Below are positions 1-7,472 of a stretch of 14,606 bases of DNA, in pieces. The notes beneath the pieces are model-generated. The model was given only the letters and a program-made list of their open reading frames with translations, had not been told where the DNA came from and searched no databases. This DNA comes from an uncultured Rikenellaceae bacterium. Its GTDB lineage: Bacteria; Bacteroidota; Bacteroidia; Bacteroidales; Rikenellaceae. The stretch covers positions 1 to 14,606 of the forward strand of contig CAJGBR010000040.1 of the NCBI GenBank assembly GCA_904501625.1, written 5' to 3'. Made by a program: the position numbers and the translations under genes. The number at the start of each line of letters is the position of its first letter. The first letter of the stretch is position 1.

Positions 1-1258
1 CCACTTGCCGGGAGATGAAATCCCCAATGCAGTGGCAGTTCTCGACCCCAAACGTGCAGATTGCAACTACCCGTTCAAGGAGTTGTCAGGTTGTGGCGTA
101 GGTTTCAAAATGCTCCAAGCATTCTGTATCCGCAAAGGATTGCCTTTTGAGGAAGTCGAATGTCTAATGGATCTTGTCGCTGTCAGCATCGCATCGGATA
201 TTGTTCCGTTGGTTGAAGAGAACCGAATCCTTGCCTATTATGGGCTCAAAAGACTTAATGAACAACCAAATCGCGGATTATTGTCTGTGATTAAGTTGTG
301 TGGTCTTGAAAAACATAACATCACAATTGATGATATCGTATTCAAGATCGGACCAAGAATTAATGCCGCCGGTCGTATGGAAATTGACGACGAAGACGAT
401 GGCTCGAAACACTATTCAGGTGGACACCGAGCGGTCAAATTGTTGATTGCCAATACGGACGAAAAGGCTAAGAAATTCGGAGATTTCATCGACAAATCAA
501 ATGCCGACAGAAAGAACATCGACCGTTCAATAACTCAGGAAGCTGCTGATTTGATAGAAAAAAATCCTGATATCAAGAACAAAAAGAGTACGGTTGTCTA
601 TAATCCGAATTGGGTTAAAGGCGTAGTCGGAATCGTTGCATCACGTCTGATTGAACGATACTATCGTCCGACTGTCGTGCTTACAATGTCAAATGGTTTT
701 GTAACGGGTTCTGCCCGTAGCGTCGCAGGTTTTGATCTTTATCAGGCTGTTGAGTCGTGTGCCGATCTACTCGAAAATTTCGGAGGACACACCTATGCAG
801 CAGGATTGACAATGAAACCTGAAAATGTCGAAGAATTCACTCGCCGTTTCAATCAATATGTCGAAAATCATATCGAAGACGATATGCTTATTCCTCAAGT
901 TGATATTGATTCTGAATTGTTATTCAGCGATATTACGACGGAATTCAGAGCGACATTGAGTCGTTTCCAACCATTTGGTCCCGGCAACTCGGCTCCGGTG
1001 TTCATCACTCGTGGAGTCAGCGACCGAGGTGAGGTGAGACTCGTCGGTAACGATAATGATCACCTGAAATTGGAACTCGTTCAACACGAAAAACCAAATA
1101 CCTCAATTGCAGCAATCGCATTCCAACAGCCTACTCACTACGAACACATTCGTCGTGGAGGAGCCATAGATGTATGCTACTGTGTTGTCGAGAATCATTA
1201 TCGTGGAATGGTAACACCCCAACTCAGAGTGCGAGATATTAAACCTGTCAATAAATAA
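1..1258 (+). CDS. recJ: Single-stranded-DNA-specific exonuclease RecJ, C-terminal part (5' end outside window)
   Basis: RecJ is a 5'-3' single-strand DNA exonuclease of recombination and mismatch repair. The reading frame is already open at base 2. Its first visible residues, H-L-P-G-D-E, fit the end of the catalytic DHH motif, so about 418 residues of a protein usually near 570 are present and the first catalytic motifs lie upstream. Further on are the DHH-domain stretch GPRINAAGRM, the segment VVGIVASRL (about 620-650), the DHHA1 motif GGHTYAAGL (from base 782) and the C-terminal OB-fold signature FQPFGPGNSAPVF. The TTG at base 5 is not a real start. Where many RecJ proteins read Trp-His before the GIVASR segment, this one reads Trp-Val (V codon at 614). 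The gene ends 9 bases before folP and is probably cotranscribed with it. Identification is firm. Confidence 0.96.
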   Translation, partial: HLPGDEIPNAVAVLDPKRADCNYPFKELSGCGVGFKMLQAFCIRKGLPFEEVECLMDLVAVSIASDIVPLVEENRILAYYGLKRLNEQPNRGLLSVIKLCGLEKHNITIDDIVFKIGPRINAAGRMEIDDEDDGSKHYSGGHRAVKLLIANTDEKAKKFGDFIDKSNADRKNIDRSITQEAADLIEKNPDIKNKKSTVVYNPNWVKGVVGIVASRLIERYYRPTVVLTMSNGFVTGSARSVAGFDLYQAVESCADLLENFGGHTYAAGLTMKPENVEEFTRRFNQYVENHIEDDMLIPQVDIDSELLFSDITTEFRATLSRFQPFGPGNSAPVFITRGVSDRGEVRLVGNDNDHLKLELVQHEKPNTSIAAIAFQQPTHYEHIRRGGAIDVCYCVVENHYRGMVTPQLRVRDIKPVNK

Positions 1259-1267
1259 TTACAGCTA

Positions 1268-2098
1268 ATGGCTGAATTCGCACTACGAAATATTTCAAAT
1301 CCGGTCGTAATGGCAATCTTAAACGTTACGCCGGATTCTTTTTTCTCAGGTAACAGATGGAACGGACAAGAGTTGTTTAAAAACAAAGTTATCACAGCTC
1401 TGAATGATGGTGCAGAAATCCTGGACGTTGGAGGTTACTCATCACGTCCAGGTGCTGAAGATGTATCCGAACAGGAAGAGTTAAACCGAGTATCAAAGGC
1501 AATAGAAATTATTCGTTCAGTTTCGGATAGCATTCCAATTTCAGTCGACACATTCCGCAGCAACGTTGTACGATCAGTTGTTAAGAATTTCGGACAAATA
1601 ATCGTGAATGATATCACAGCAGGAGAACTTGATTCAAAAATGCTCGAAACAGTTGCTCAATTGGGAACACCATACATTGCAATGCATATGAAGGGAACTC
1701 CGCAAGATATGCAACAACGATGTGATTACAACAATATCATCAATGAACTAGATTCATATTTTGCCAATAAAATCGAGTTGTTCAATCAACTCGGAATCAC
1801 AGATTTTGCTCTTGATCCAGGATTTGGTTTTGCTAAAAGTACACAACAGAACTACGAACTGCTCAGCCAACTCCATAAGTTGACCCACTTTGGTGTTCCG
1901 CTTCTTGTAGGCATCTCGCGTAAATCTATGATATATCGCATTTTGAATAGCACTCCAGAAGATGCATTATCCGGAACTATTGCTCTGAATTGGGAATCAC
2001 TTCGACAAGGTGCGAAAATACTGCGTGTTCACGACGTAAAACCCGCAGTAGAATGTGTCAGATTGTTCAACTATTTTAGCAGAAACAACAATGATTAA
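1268..2098 (+). CDS. folP: Dihydropteroate synthase
   Basis: FolP condenses 6-hydroxymethyl-7,8-dihydropterin pyrophosphate with p-aminobenzoate to give dihydropteroate in cytosolic folate synthesis; it is the sulfonamide target. The 276-residue TIM-barrel protein has the family's usual length. Visible motifs are NVTPDSF (19-25), DVGGYSSRPGA (53-63, the loop that binds pABA and sulfonamides), SVDT (92-95), VNDI (113-116), DPGFGFAK (183-190, pterin-binding region), GISRKS (215-220) and the C-terminal RVHDV (253-257). The ATG at 1268 places the first conserved strand at residues 13-18, as expected. The gene lies 9 bases after recJ, and its last 8 bases overlap the start of the ABC ATPase gene (ATGATTAA arrangement), suggesting translational coupling. 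No key residue looks lost. Confidence 0.97.
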   Translation: MAEFALRNISNPVVMAILNVTPDSFFSGNRWNGQELFKNKVITALNDGAEILDVGGYSSRPGAEDVSEQEELNRVSKAIEIIRSVSDSIPISVDTFRSNVVRSVVKNFGQIIVNDITAGELDSKMLETVAQLGTPYIAMHMKGTPQDMQQRCDYNNIINELDSYFANKIELFNQLGITDFALDPGFGFAKSTQQNYELLSQLHKLTHFGVPLLVGISRKSMIYRILNSTPEDALSGTIALNWESLRQGAKILRVHDVKPAVECVRLFNYFSRNNND

Positions 2099-2744
2099 AG
2101 TCGAAAATATATTCAAATCATTTGGAAATCTAAAAGTTCTAAACGACGTTTCGCTGAATATAGCACGTTCGGAAGTAGTTTCAATTGTCGGTCCGAGTGG
2201 TGCAGGCAAGACTACATTGTTGCAGATAATGGGTACACTGAGTCGTCAGGATTCAGGTCGTGTACTGATTAACGGCATAGACGTAAGTTCAATTGGAGAT
2301 AAAAAATTGTCGAAATTCAGGAACTTGAATATCGGCTTTGTTTTCCAATTTCACAATCTGTTAGGAGAATTCACAGCCTTTGAAAATGTCTGTATTCCTG
2401 CATTCATTGCCGGTAGTGATCGCAGACAAACCGAAGCTAAAGCTACTGAGTTGTTGAAGATGCTGGGTATGCAGCATCGTATGAATCACAAACCGTCAGA
2501 AATGTCTGGTGGCGAACAACAACGAGTTGCCATTGCACGTGCACTAATAAATTCACCATCACTACTGCTGGCTGATGAGCCATCGGGAAATCTTGACACT
2601 CGTAACCGTGATGAATTGCACTCACTATTCTTTGATCTTAGAGATAAACTAGGACAAACGATTGTCATTGTCACTCACGATAATGATCTTGCACAACGTT
2701 CTGATCGTAAAATTGTTATGATCGATGGACAAATCACAAAATAG
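2091..2744 (+). CDS. lolD: LolD-like ABC transporter ATP-binding protein (lipoprotein release)
   Basis: This 217-residue cytosolic ATPase probably powers a LolCDE-type complex that releases lipoproteins from the inner membrane. All nucleotide-binding elements are present: Walker A GPSGAGKTT (34-42), Q-loop Gln86 inside FQFHNLL, a wording typical of LolD, signature SGGEQ (139-143), Walker B LLLADEP (158-164) and H-loop His196. I chose the ATG at 2091, which gives the usual N-terminus MIKVENIFKSFG. An upstream in-frame GTG at 2055 would add 12 unrelated residues from within folP. The gene overlaps folP by 8 bases and the following FtsX-type permease by 20 bases, and that permease is its natural partner. 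The related ATPases FtsE and MacB share these motifs, but the Q-loop wording and the adjacent LolC/E-type permease favour LolD. Confidence 0.88.
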   Translation: MIKVENIFKSFGNLKVLNDVSLNIARSEVVSIVGPSGAGKTTLLQIMGTLSRQDSGRVLINGIDVSSIGDKKLSKFRNLNIGFVFQFHNLLGEFTAFENVCIPAFIAGSDRRQTEAKATELLKMLGMQHRMNHKPSEMSGGEQQRVAIARALINSPSLLLADEPSGNLDTRNRDELHSLFFDLRDKLGQTIVIVTHDNDLAQRSDRKIVMIDGQITK

Positions 2745-4008
2745 TTTTATTCAATCAGGGCCTAAGTTGACAAAAACCAATCTTCCATATCTCCTCGGGA
2801 ACAGACTTTCCTCAAGTTCACAGAGACACAAAAATGTAATGGTCAGCATTGCAACACTCAGTGTTTCAATCGGAATATCTGTAATGCTCATTGCCCTTGG
2901 AGTAATATACGGCTTTAAAAAGGAGATCTCGGCAGCATTAGGCGGATTCGGAGCCCACGTAACTATTACGGCTCTCGAAGGTAATAATTCGCTGGAGACA
3001 CCACCAATTACGACCGATGTGAATTATCCCTCAAAAATTTCACAACTTGATAATGTAAAGAATATTCACAAATTTGCCCGTAAAGCCGGCATCGTCAAAA
3101 ATGATGATGTTATGGAGGGGATTATGCTCAAAGGTCTTGGGCAGGATTTTGATTGGAGTTTCTATGAACAGATGTTGATTCGAGGCTCACTGCCTCGAGT
3201 TTCAGATTCTATGCGGACTCGAGATGTTCTAATTTCTGAGGTTATGGCAAAACGGCTGAATCTAGATACGGCATCTAAGGTCGAGATGATTTTTATTCAG
3301 AATCCGCCACGACGAGATCTTTATAAAGTATCTGGAATATACCGCAGCAATTTCGAAGAAATGGATAAAATCCTGATGATTACAGATATACGTAATTTGC
3401 AACGGTTAAATAATTGGTCATCAAATCAGGTTTCAGGCTATGAAATTAATGGATATGACCTGAGAAATCTCACAGATCTGCACAACTCAATCTGTGATGT
3501 AATGTCCGAAGACCCTCAGATTCAGGAATCGCTGATCGTATCAAATCTACGACAAAAAAATCAAATGATATTTGACTGGCTGGCTACCCACGACCTCAAT
3601 GCACTGGTGATAATCATCGTAATGCTGGTTGTTGCTATATTCAATATGGCATCAGCACTGCTGATTATACTACTCGAAAAAAGCCGTTTTATCGGGGTTA
3701 TGAAGACACTCGGTGCAGATAATCGCCTATTGCAGAAAGTTTTTTTGTGGCGTGCAGTCTATATAGTAACAAAAGGGATTATCTGGGGAAACCTATGTGG
3801 CATTGTCATCTGTCTGATACAAAAATATTCGGGAATAATAAAATTAGATTCTGCCGGATATTTCCTCAATCAAGTTCCGATTTCGTTCAATTGGGCCACA
3901 ATAATTTTATTAAATATCGGAGTATTTGCTGTGATTGTCATCTGTCAATTAATTCCGACACACATCGTTTCAAAAATTTCTCCTGAAAAGACAGTACGTT
4001 ATGAGTGA
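2725..4008 (+). CDS. FtsX/LolC-LolE-type ABC transporter permease
   Basis: This is a 427-residue inner-membrane protein with the LolC/LolE/MacB topology: one N-terminal membrane segment (about 38-62), a large periplasmic domain (about 65-285) and three C-terminal membrane segments (about 291-317, 339-366, 389-412). The segments KKEISAALGGFGAH and LLEKSRFIGVMKTLGA match the conserved flanks of FtsX domains. It overlaps the LolD-like ATPase by 20 bases and menG by 8 bases, so it is probably the membrane partner of that ATPase in lipoprotein release. The ATG at 2725 gives an extra 18 or so N-terminal residues before the NLPYLLGNR segment. A TTG at 2767 would remove most of that extension and end the overlap. 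A second permease of this type lies at 10136-11335. LolC versus LolE cannot be decided here. Confidence 0.86.
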   Translation: MDKSQNSFIQSGPKLTKTNLPYLLGNRLSSSSQRHKNVMVSIATLSVSIGISVMLIALGVIYGFKKEISAALGGFGAHVTITALEGNNSLETPPITTDVNYPSKISQLDNVKNIHKFARKAGIVKNDDVMEGIMLKGLGQDFDWSFYEQMLIRGSLPRVSDSMRTRDVLISEVMAKRLNLDTASKVEMIFIQNPPRRDLYKVSGIYRSNFEEMDKILMITDIRNLQRLNNWSSNQVSGYEINGYDLRNLTDLHNSICDVMSEDPQIQESLIVSNLRQKNQMIFDWLATHDLNALVIIIVMLVVAIFNMASALLIILLEKSRFIGVMKTLGADNRLLQKVFLWRAVYIVTKGIIWGNLCGIVICLIQKYSGIIKLDSAGYFLNQVPISFNWATIILLNIGVFAVIVICQLIPTHIVSKISPEKTVRYE

Positions 4009-4726
4009 TCTTAAACCATATACAAGCAACCAAACTAAAACCGAACAGGTACAAACGATGTTCGATCGCGTTGCTCACCGCTACGATATGCTGAACCACC
4101 TCCTATCTATGGGGGCTGATCATCAGTGGAGACGGAAAACTGTTCAGAAAGCGACTCAGAATAATCCTCAGACAATTGTCGATTTAGCTTGTGGTACGGC
4201 TGACCTGACTTTAGCTCTCGCCCGTAATGCAACTAATGCCAATTTGTTGGGATTCGATCTCTCGGAGGGAATGCTCGAAGTCGGCCGAAAAAAGGTAGCT
4301 GATGCAGGATTATCCAATAGAATTACACTGAGTCAAGCCAACGCAGAAAAGCTAGACATCGAAAGCGAATCTGTAGATTCAGTCACAATTGCATTCGGGA
4401 TTCGCAATTTCGAACACCCCGAACTTGGATTGAAAGAGATGGTCCGAATTTTGAAACGCAATGGTCGAATTGTTGTACTCGAATTTTCTATGCCAGAAAA
4501 TAAAGCGTTCAGAGCTGTATATCGCTGGTATTTTAGAAACATTTTACCACTTGTAGCGGGTTGGATTTCGGGCGACCGCAAGGCCTACGACTACCTGCCG
4601 CGTTCAGTTGAACAATTTCCCTGGGGCGACAGATTTGCACGAATAATGATCGAACAAGGTTGCTCAAATGTAGAAATCACAACTCTGATGGGTGGCATTG
4701 CGATGATTTACACCGGAACAAAATAA
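4001..4726 (+). CDS. menG: Demethylmenaquinone methyltransferase (MenG/UbiE family)
   Basis: This SAM-dependent methyltransferase performs the last step of menaquinone synthesis, converting demethylmenaquinone to menaquinone. The 241-residue protein carries the UbiE signatures: the N-terminal FDRVAHRYDMLNHLLSMG (21-38), SAM-binding motif I DLACGTAD (61-68), acidic residue Asp86 in GFDLSEGM, FGIRN (132-136) and the C-terminal YDYLPRSVEQFP (196-207). Its ATG lies inside the last codons of the permease gene (8-base overlap), and an orphan lipoprotein gene follows after 6 bases. Bacteroidales respire with menaquinone rather than ubiquinone, so I read it as MenG; in proteobacteria the same family also methylates ubiquinone precursors. 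No catalytic residue appears missing. Confidence 0.95.
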   Translation: MSDLKPYTSNQTKTEQVQTMFDRVAHRYDMLNHLLSMGADHQWRRKTVQKATQNNPQTIVDLACGTADLTLALARNATNANLLGFDLSEGMLEVGRKKVADAGLSNRITLSQANAEKLDIESESVDSVTIAFGIRNFEHPELGLKEMVRILKRNGRIVVLEFSMPENKAFRAVYRWYFRNILPLVAGWISGDRKAYDYLPRSVEQFPWGDRFARIMIEQGCSNVEITTLMGGIAMIYTGTK

Positions 4727-4732
4727 TTATAA

Positions 4733-5194
4733 ATGAGGCTCGTTTTAATTTTGGGATTGATTATAACACTGAGTTCGTGCAATCTCAATCCTAATAAAGT
4801 CAACATCGAACTCAACCAAAAACCAAAAATTGAGAATCTTAAAATCTCGAACAACTCGATTCGTGGCAATCTCAATATTGATTTGACATCAACTCATAAA
4901 CTTAAGATTTCAGATATTAACATCAACATATCTGACCAAAATCAAAATCTAATCGGCATTCTCAAAGTAGATGAACAAATATGTATCAAACACGGAAATA
5001 ACTCACAATTGATACCATTTAGGCTCTATATTTCTGGCGGAGTTCTAAGACTAATGCCAATGGGACTAAATCGAGAAAAGCTACAAAATTTTCACCTAAG
5101 AGGTTCATTTATAGTCAAATCGGGCATTCTTAAAAAACGCATTAAAGTAGAAAATATTTCAGTTGGCGATTTCATACAACAATATCTAAAATAA
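4733..5194 (+). CDS. Small orphan lipoprotein, unknown function
   Basis: I do not recognise a named family. The 153-residue product starts with a short lipoprotein signal, MRLVLILGLIITLSSC, with a good lipobox (LSSC, lipidated Cys16), so it should be anchored in a membrane facing the periplasm or outside. The mature part is rich in Asn, Ile, Lys and Leu and alternates short hydrophobic and polar stretches (for example IENLKISNNSIRGNLNIDL), which suggests a small beta-sandwich. It loosely resembles LEA14/WHy-type domains, but this is only an impression. Codon use is visibly more AT-rich than in the neighbouring genes. The gene begins 6 bases after menG and ends 6 bases before the terminator hairpin, so it is the last gene of the + strand operon. 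The ATG at 4733 is supported by the signal peptide. Confidence 0.72.
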   Translation: MRLVLILGLIITLSSCNLNPNKVNIELNQKPKIENLKISNNSIRGNLNIDLTSTHKLKISDININISDQNQNLIGILKVDEQICIKHGNNSQLIPFRLYISGGVLRLMPMGLNREKLQNFHLRGSFIVKSGILKKRIKVENISVGDFIQQYLK

Positions 5195-5199
5195 AATAA

Positions 5200-5230
5200 A
5201 AAAAGAGTCCGACAAAATCGGACTCTTTTT
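5200..5230. terminator. Bidirectional intrinsic terminator
   Basis: A perfect 13-base inverted repeat (arms 5200-5212 and 5218-5230) encloses a 5-base loop, CAAAA. The inner stem GAGTCCGA/TCGGACTC is GC-rich and is flanked by an A-run on the left (5198-5204) and a T-run on the right (5226-5230). It can therefore end transcription of the + strand operon closing with the small lipoprotein and of the - strand peptidase gene, whose stop lies at 5250. Convergent gene ends sharing one symmetrical hairpin are a common arrangement. Confidence 0.93.
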
Positions 5231-5249
5231 ATAATCCCTGTTTTGATTA

Positions 5250-7340
5250 TTATTTTTCAACCAGGCCACTACGTTTAAGCAGTGCTTCAGTTGAAGGTTC
5301 TTGACCACGGAATTTCACATAGAGTGTCATCAAGTCATCACGGTTACCCATTGACAAGATATTTTCTCTGAATGATTTTGCAACTTCCTGATTAAAAATA
5401 CCCTCTTCTTTAAATCTTGTAAATGCATCAGCGTCAAGCACCTCTGACCATTTATAACCATAATATCCTGCAGCATAACCGCCAGAGAAGATATGCGAGA
5501 ATGTCGGAGCCATTGCAGTTCCCTTGATTGACGGCAACAATTGACAATCTTTAGTTGTCGTTTTTTCAAATTCTTCAACACTCACTTCAATCGGCGATGT
5601 TCTTGTATGCCAAGCCATATCTGCCAAACCGAATGAAATTTGACGAACGCTACCATAACCACTCATAAAGTTCTTTGCAGCAACAATTTTAGTTACCAAT
5701 TCAGCAGGAATCTTTTCACCTGTCTGGTAGTGTTCTGCAAACATATCGAGGAATTCTTTTTCGTACGCAAAGTTTTCCATCAACTGAGATGGCAACTCAA
5801 CAAAGTCTCGAGGAACATTTGTACCAACCTGACTCTGATAAGTACCTTCAGCTAACAATCCGTGCAATGCGTGACCAAATTCGTGCAACAATGTTGTCAC
5901 TTCATAGAATGTCAACAAAGCCGGTTCATTTTCTGTTGGTTTTGTAAAGTTCAATACCAAAGATACCAACGGACGAGTTTCATTTCCCTGAGCATCAATT
6001 GAATTTTCACGGAACAATGTCATCCAAGCACCACTCTTCTTACCTGCACGCGGGAAGTAGTCGACATAGAGCAATCCCATCAAGCGTTCGCCATCATATA
6101 CTTCCATTACTCTGACATCCTTGTGGTAAACCGGAACCTCTTTATTTTCGACAAAACGCAATCCGTACAATTTTGTTGCCAACATAAATACACCTTTTTC
6201 AACGTTTTCGAGTTTGAAATAAGGTTTAGTCATTTGATCATCGATGCTGTAACGTTCTGTTTTGTACTTTTCTGACCAATAAGAGAAATCCCACGGCATC
6301 AACTCATAATCTACACCTTTTGATTTGGCATACTCTTGAATTTCTTCTACATCGCGACGTGCAGCAGGCAGACTCTTTTCCAAAAGGTCTGTCAACAATT
6401 CTGTCACATTGTTACGATTTTTAGCCATACGTTCTTCGAGAACATAATCAGCATAAGTTTCATAACCAAGCAATTGTGCCAATTGGTAACGCAATTCGAC
6501 AATTCGTTTGATGATTTCAGTATTATCGAATTCACCACCCAAAGCCTTGCTACTTGAAGCTCTCCATATTTTTTCTTTGAGTTCTCGATTTGTCGAATAT
6601 GTCAAAAATGGTGAAAGACTCGGATATTGAAGAGTAATAACCCAACCTTCCAAGCCGCGTTCTTTAGCCTCAACAGCAGCACCTGAGATTGCAAATTCCG
6701 GCAGACCTTCGAGTTGTGCCGAATCGGTAATATGCAGTGTAAAAGCATTAGTGGCTGCAAGCATATTCTTATCAAACTTCAAACTAAGTTCAGAGAGTTC
6801 TTTTGTTATTGCTCTATACTTAACTTTGTCCTCCTCTGAGAGTGCTGCACCACTACGTGCAAAGCCCTTGTATGTTTTTTCGAGCAGACGCATCTGTTCT
6901 GTCGAGAGTGTTAAATTTGCACGATTATCGTAAACTGTCTTTACACGGTCGAATAATTTTTGATTCAACGAAACATCATTACTCCACTCTGTGAGCATTG
7001 GAGACACATCCATTGAGATTTGTTGCATTTCGTCATCAACTTCAGCATAGGTCAGGTTGAAGAAGATTCCCGCAACATTATTAAGCAATTTACCGCTGCG
7101 TTCGAGAGCCTCAATCGTATTTGCGAAGGTTGGTTCTTCGGCATTGTTCACAATAGCATCAACCTCTGCACGAGCTTGACGGATACCCTCTTCAAATGCT
7201 GGTTTGTAGTGTTCATTTTTAATTTTGTCAAACGGAGGTGCTCCATACGGAGTTCCGTATTCTGTCAGCAGCGGATTTTGGTCACTACCGCCACACGAGC
7301 ACATTGATATAAGTGCTGCCATAACGATTAACTTTTTCAT
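5250..7340 (-). CDS. dcp: M3 family metallopeptidase, Dcp/oligopeptidase-A-like lipoprotein
   Basis: This zinc peptidase should cleave short peptides, either as a peptidyl-dipeptidase (Dcp) or as an oligopeptidase A-like endopeptidase; the sequence alone does not separate these. The 696-residue protein has the usual family length (E. coli Dcp is about 680). The zinc motif HEFGH is at residues 486-490 (bases 5871-5885), with third ligand Glu515 in FVELPSQ. The conserved substrate loop GGYAAGYYGY is at 620-629. I chose the ATG at 7340 because it begins a lipoprotein-type signal, MKKLIVMAALISMCSC, with Cys16 followed by GGSDQNP; the open frame runs further upstream to a TTG but only through promoter sequence. 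The enzyme is thus probably exported, unlike cytosolic E. coli Dcp. It is monocistronic, divergent from the channel gene and closed by the shared hairpin at 5200-5230. Confidence 0.92.
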   Translation of the reverse strand: MKKLIVMAALISMCSCGGSDQNPLLTEYGTPYGAPPFDKIKNEHYKPAFEEGIRQARAEVDAIVNNAEEPTFANTIEALERSGKLLNNVAGIFFNLTYAEVDDEMQQISMDVSPMLTEWSNDVSLNQKLFDRVKTVYDNRANLTLSTEQMRLLEKTYKGFARSGAALSEEDKVKYRAITKELSELSLKFDKNMLAATNAFTLHITDSAQLEGLPEFAISGAAVEAKERGLEGWVITLQYPSLSPFLTYSTNRELKEKIWRASSSKALGGEFDNTEIIKRIVELRYQLAQLLGYETYADYVLEERMAKNRNNVTELLTDLLEKSLPAARRDVEEIQEYAKSKGVDYELMPWDFSYWSEKYKTERYSIDDQMTKPYFKLENVEKGVFMLATKLYGLRFVENKEVPVYHKDVRVMEVYDGERLMGLLYVDYFPRAGKKSGAWMTLFRENSIDAQGNETRPLVSLVLNFTKPTENEPALLTFYEVTTLLHEFGHALHGLLAEGTYQSQVGTNVPRDFVELPSQLMENFAYEKEFLDMFAEHYQTGEKIPAELVTKIVAAKNFMSGYGSVRQISFGLADMAWHTRTSPIEVSVEEFEKTTTKDCQLLPSIKGTAMAPTFSHIFSGGYAAGYYGYKWSEVLDADAFTRFKEEGIFNQEVAKSFRENILSMGNRDDLMTLYVKFRGQEPSTEALLKRSGLVEK

Positions 7341-7370
7341 ATTATATGGTTTAAAAATTTTCTCAACTTG

Positions 7371-7378
7371 CAAAATTA
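7371..7378 (-). promoter_or_regulatory. Probable -7 box of the M3 peptidase promoter
   Basis: Read on the - strand, these bases are TAATTTTG, an exact match to the Bacteroidetes -7 consensus TAnnTTTG. The box lies about 30 bases upstream of the peptidase ATG at 7340, giving a short leader if transcription starts roughly 7 bases downstream. I could not find a convincing TTTG -33 element at the usual 19-21 base distance, so the assignment rests on the -7 box and its position. Confidence 0.45.
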
Positions 7379-7380
7379 CT

Positions 7381-7393
7381 CTTTTTTTGCACA
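7381..7393. repeat. 13-base direct repeat, copy 1
   Basis: The 13 bases CTTTTTTTGCACA recur exactly at 7436-7448, 55 bases away (start to start). Both copies lie in the divergent intergenic region between the peptidase and channel genes. Each copy is preceded by TACT or TA, so the blocks resemble stretched versions of the Bacteroidetes -7 element. They could be protein-binding sites or only a T-run coincidence. Confidence 0.6.
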
Positions 7394-7435
7394 ATATTTA
7401 ATTTTAATCTAACAATTTCATCTTTTCGAGTGGTA

Positions 7436-7448
7436 CTTTTTTTGCACA
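7436..7448. repeat. 13-base direct repeat, copy 2
   Basis: This is the second exact copy of CTTTTTTTGCACA (first copy at 7381-7393). It ends 24 bases before the channel ATG at 7473 and so could lie within or next to the channel gene's promoter or leader. Confidence 0.6.
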
Positions 7449-7472
7449 TCATTCAGATAAAAATTGCCTAGT

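Noticed and set aside
611..619. RecJ has Trp-Val before the GVVGIVASR segment where E. coli has Trp-His.
   Set aside because: As I recall, other RecJ proteins (for example in Firmicutes) also lack His at this place, so it is not a clear loss of a catalytic residue.
2055..2090. Upstream GTG start for the LolD-like ATPase.
   Set aside because: It adds 12 residues with no counterpart in ABC ATPases; the ATG at 2091 gives the normal N-terminus.
7020..7307. Open + strand frames opposite the M3 peptidase gene.
   Set aside because: They are antisense shadows of a well-supported peptidase, with no recognisable motif or promoter.
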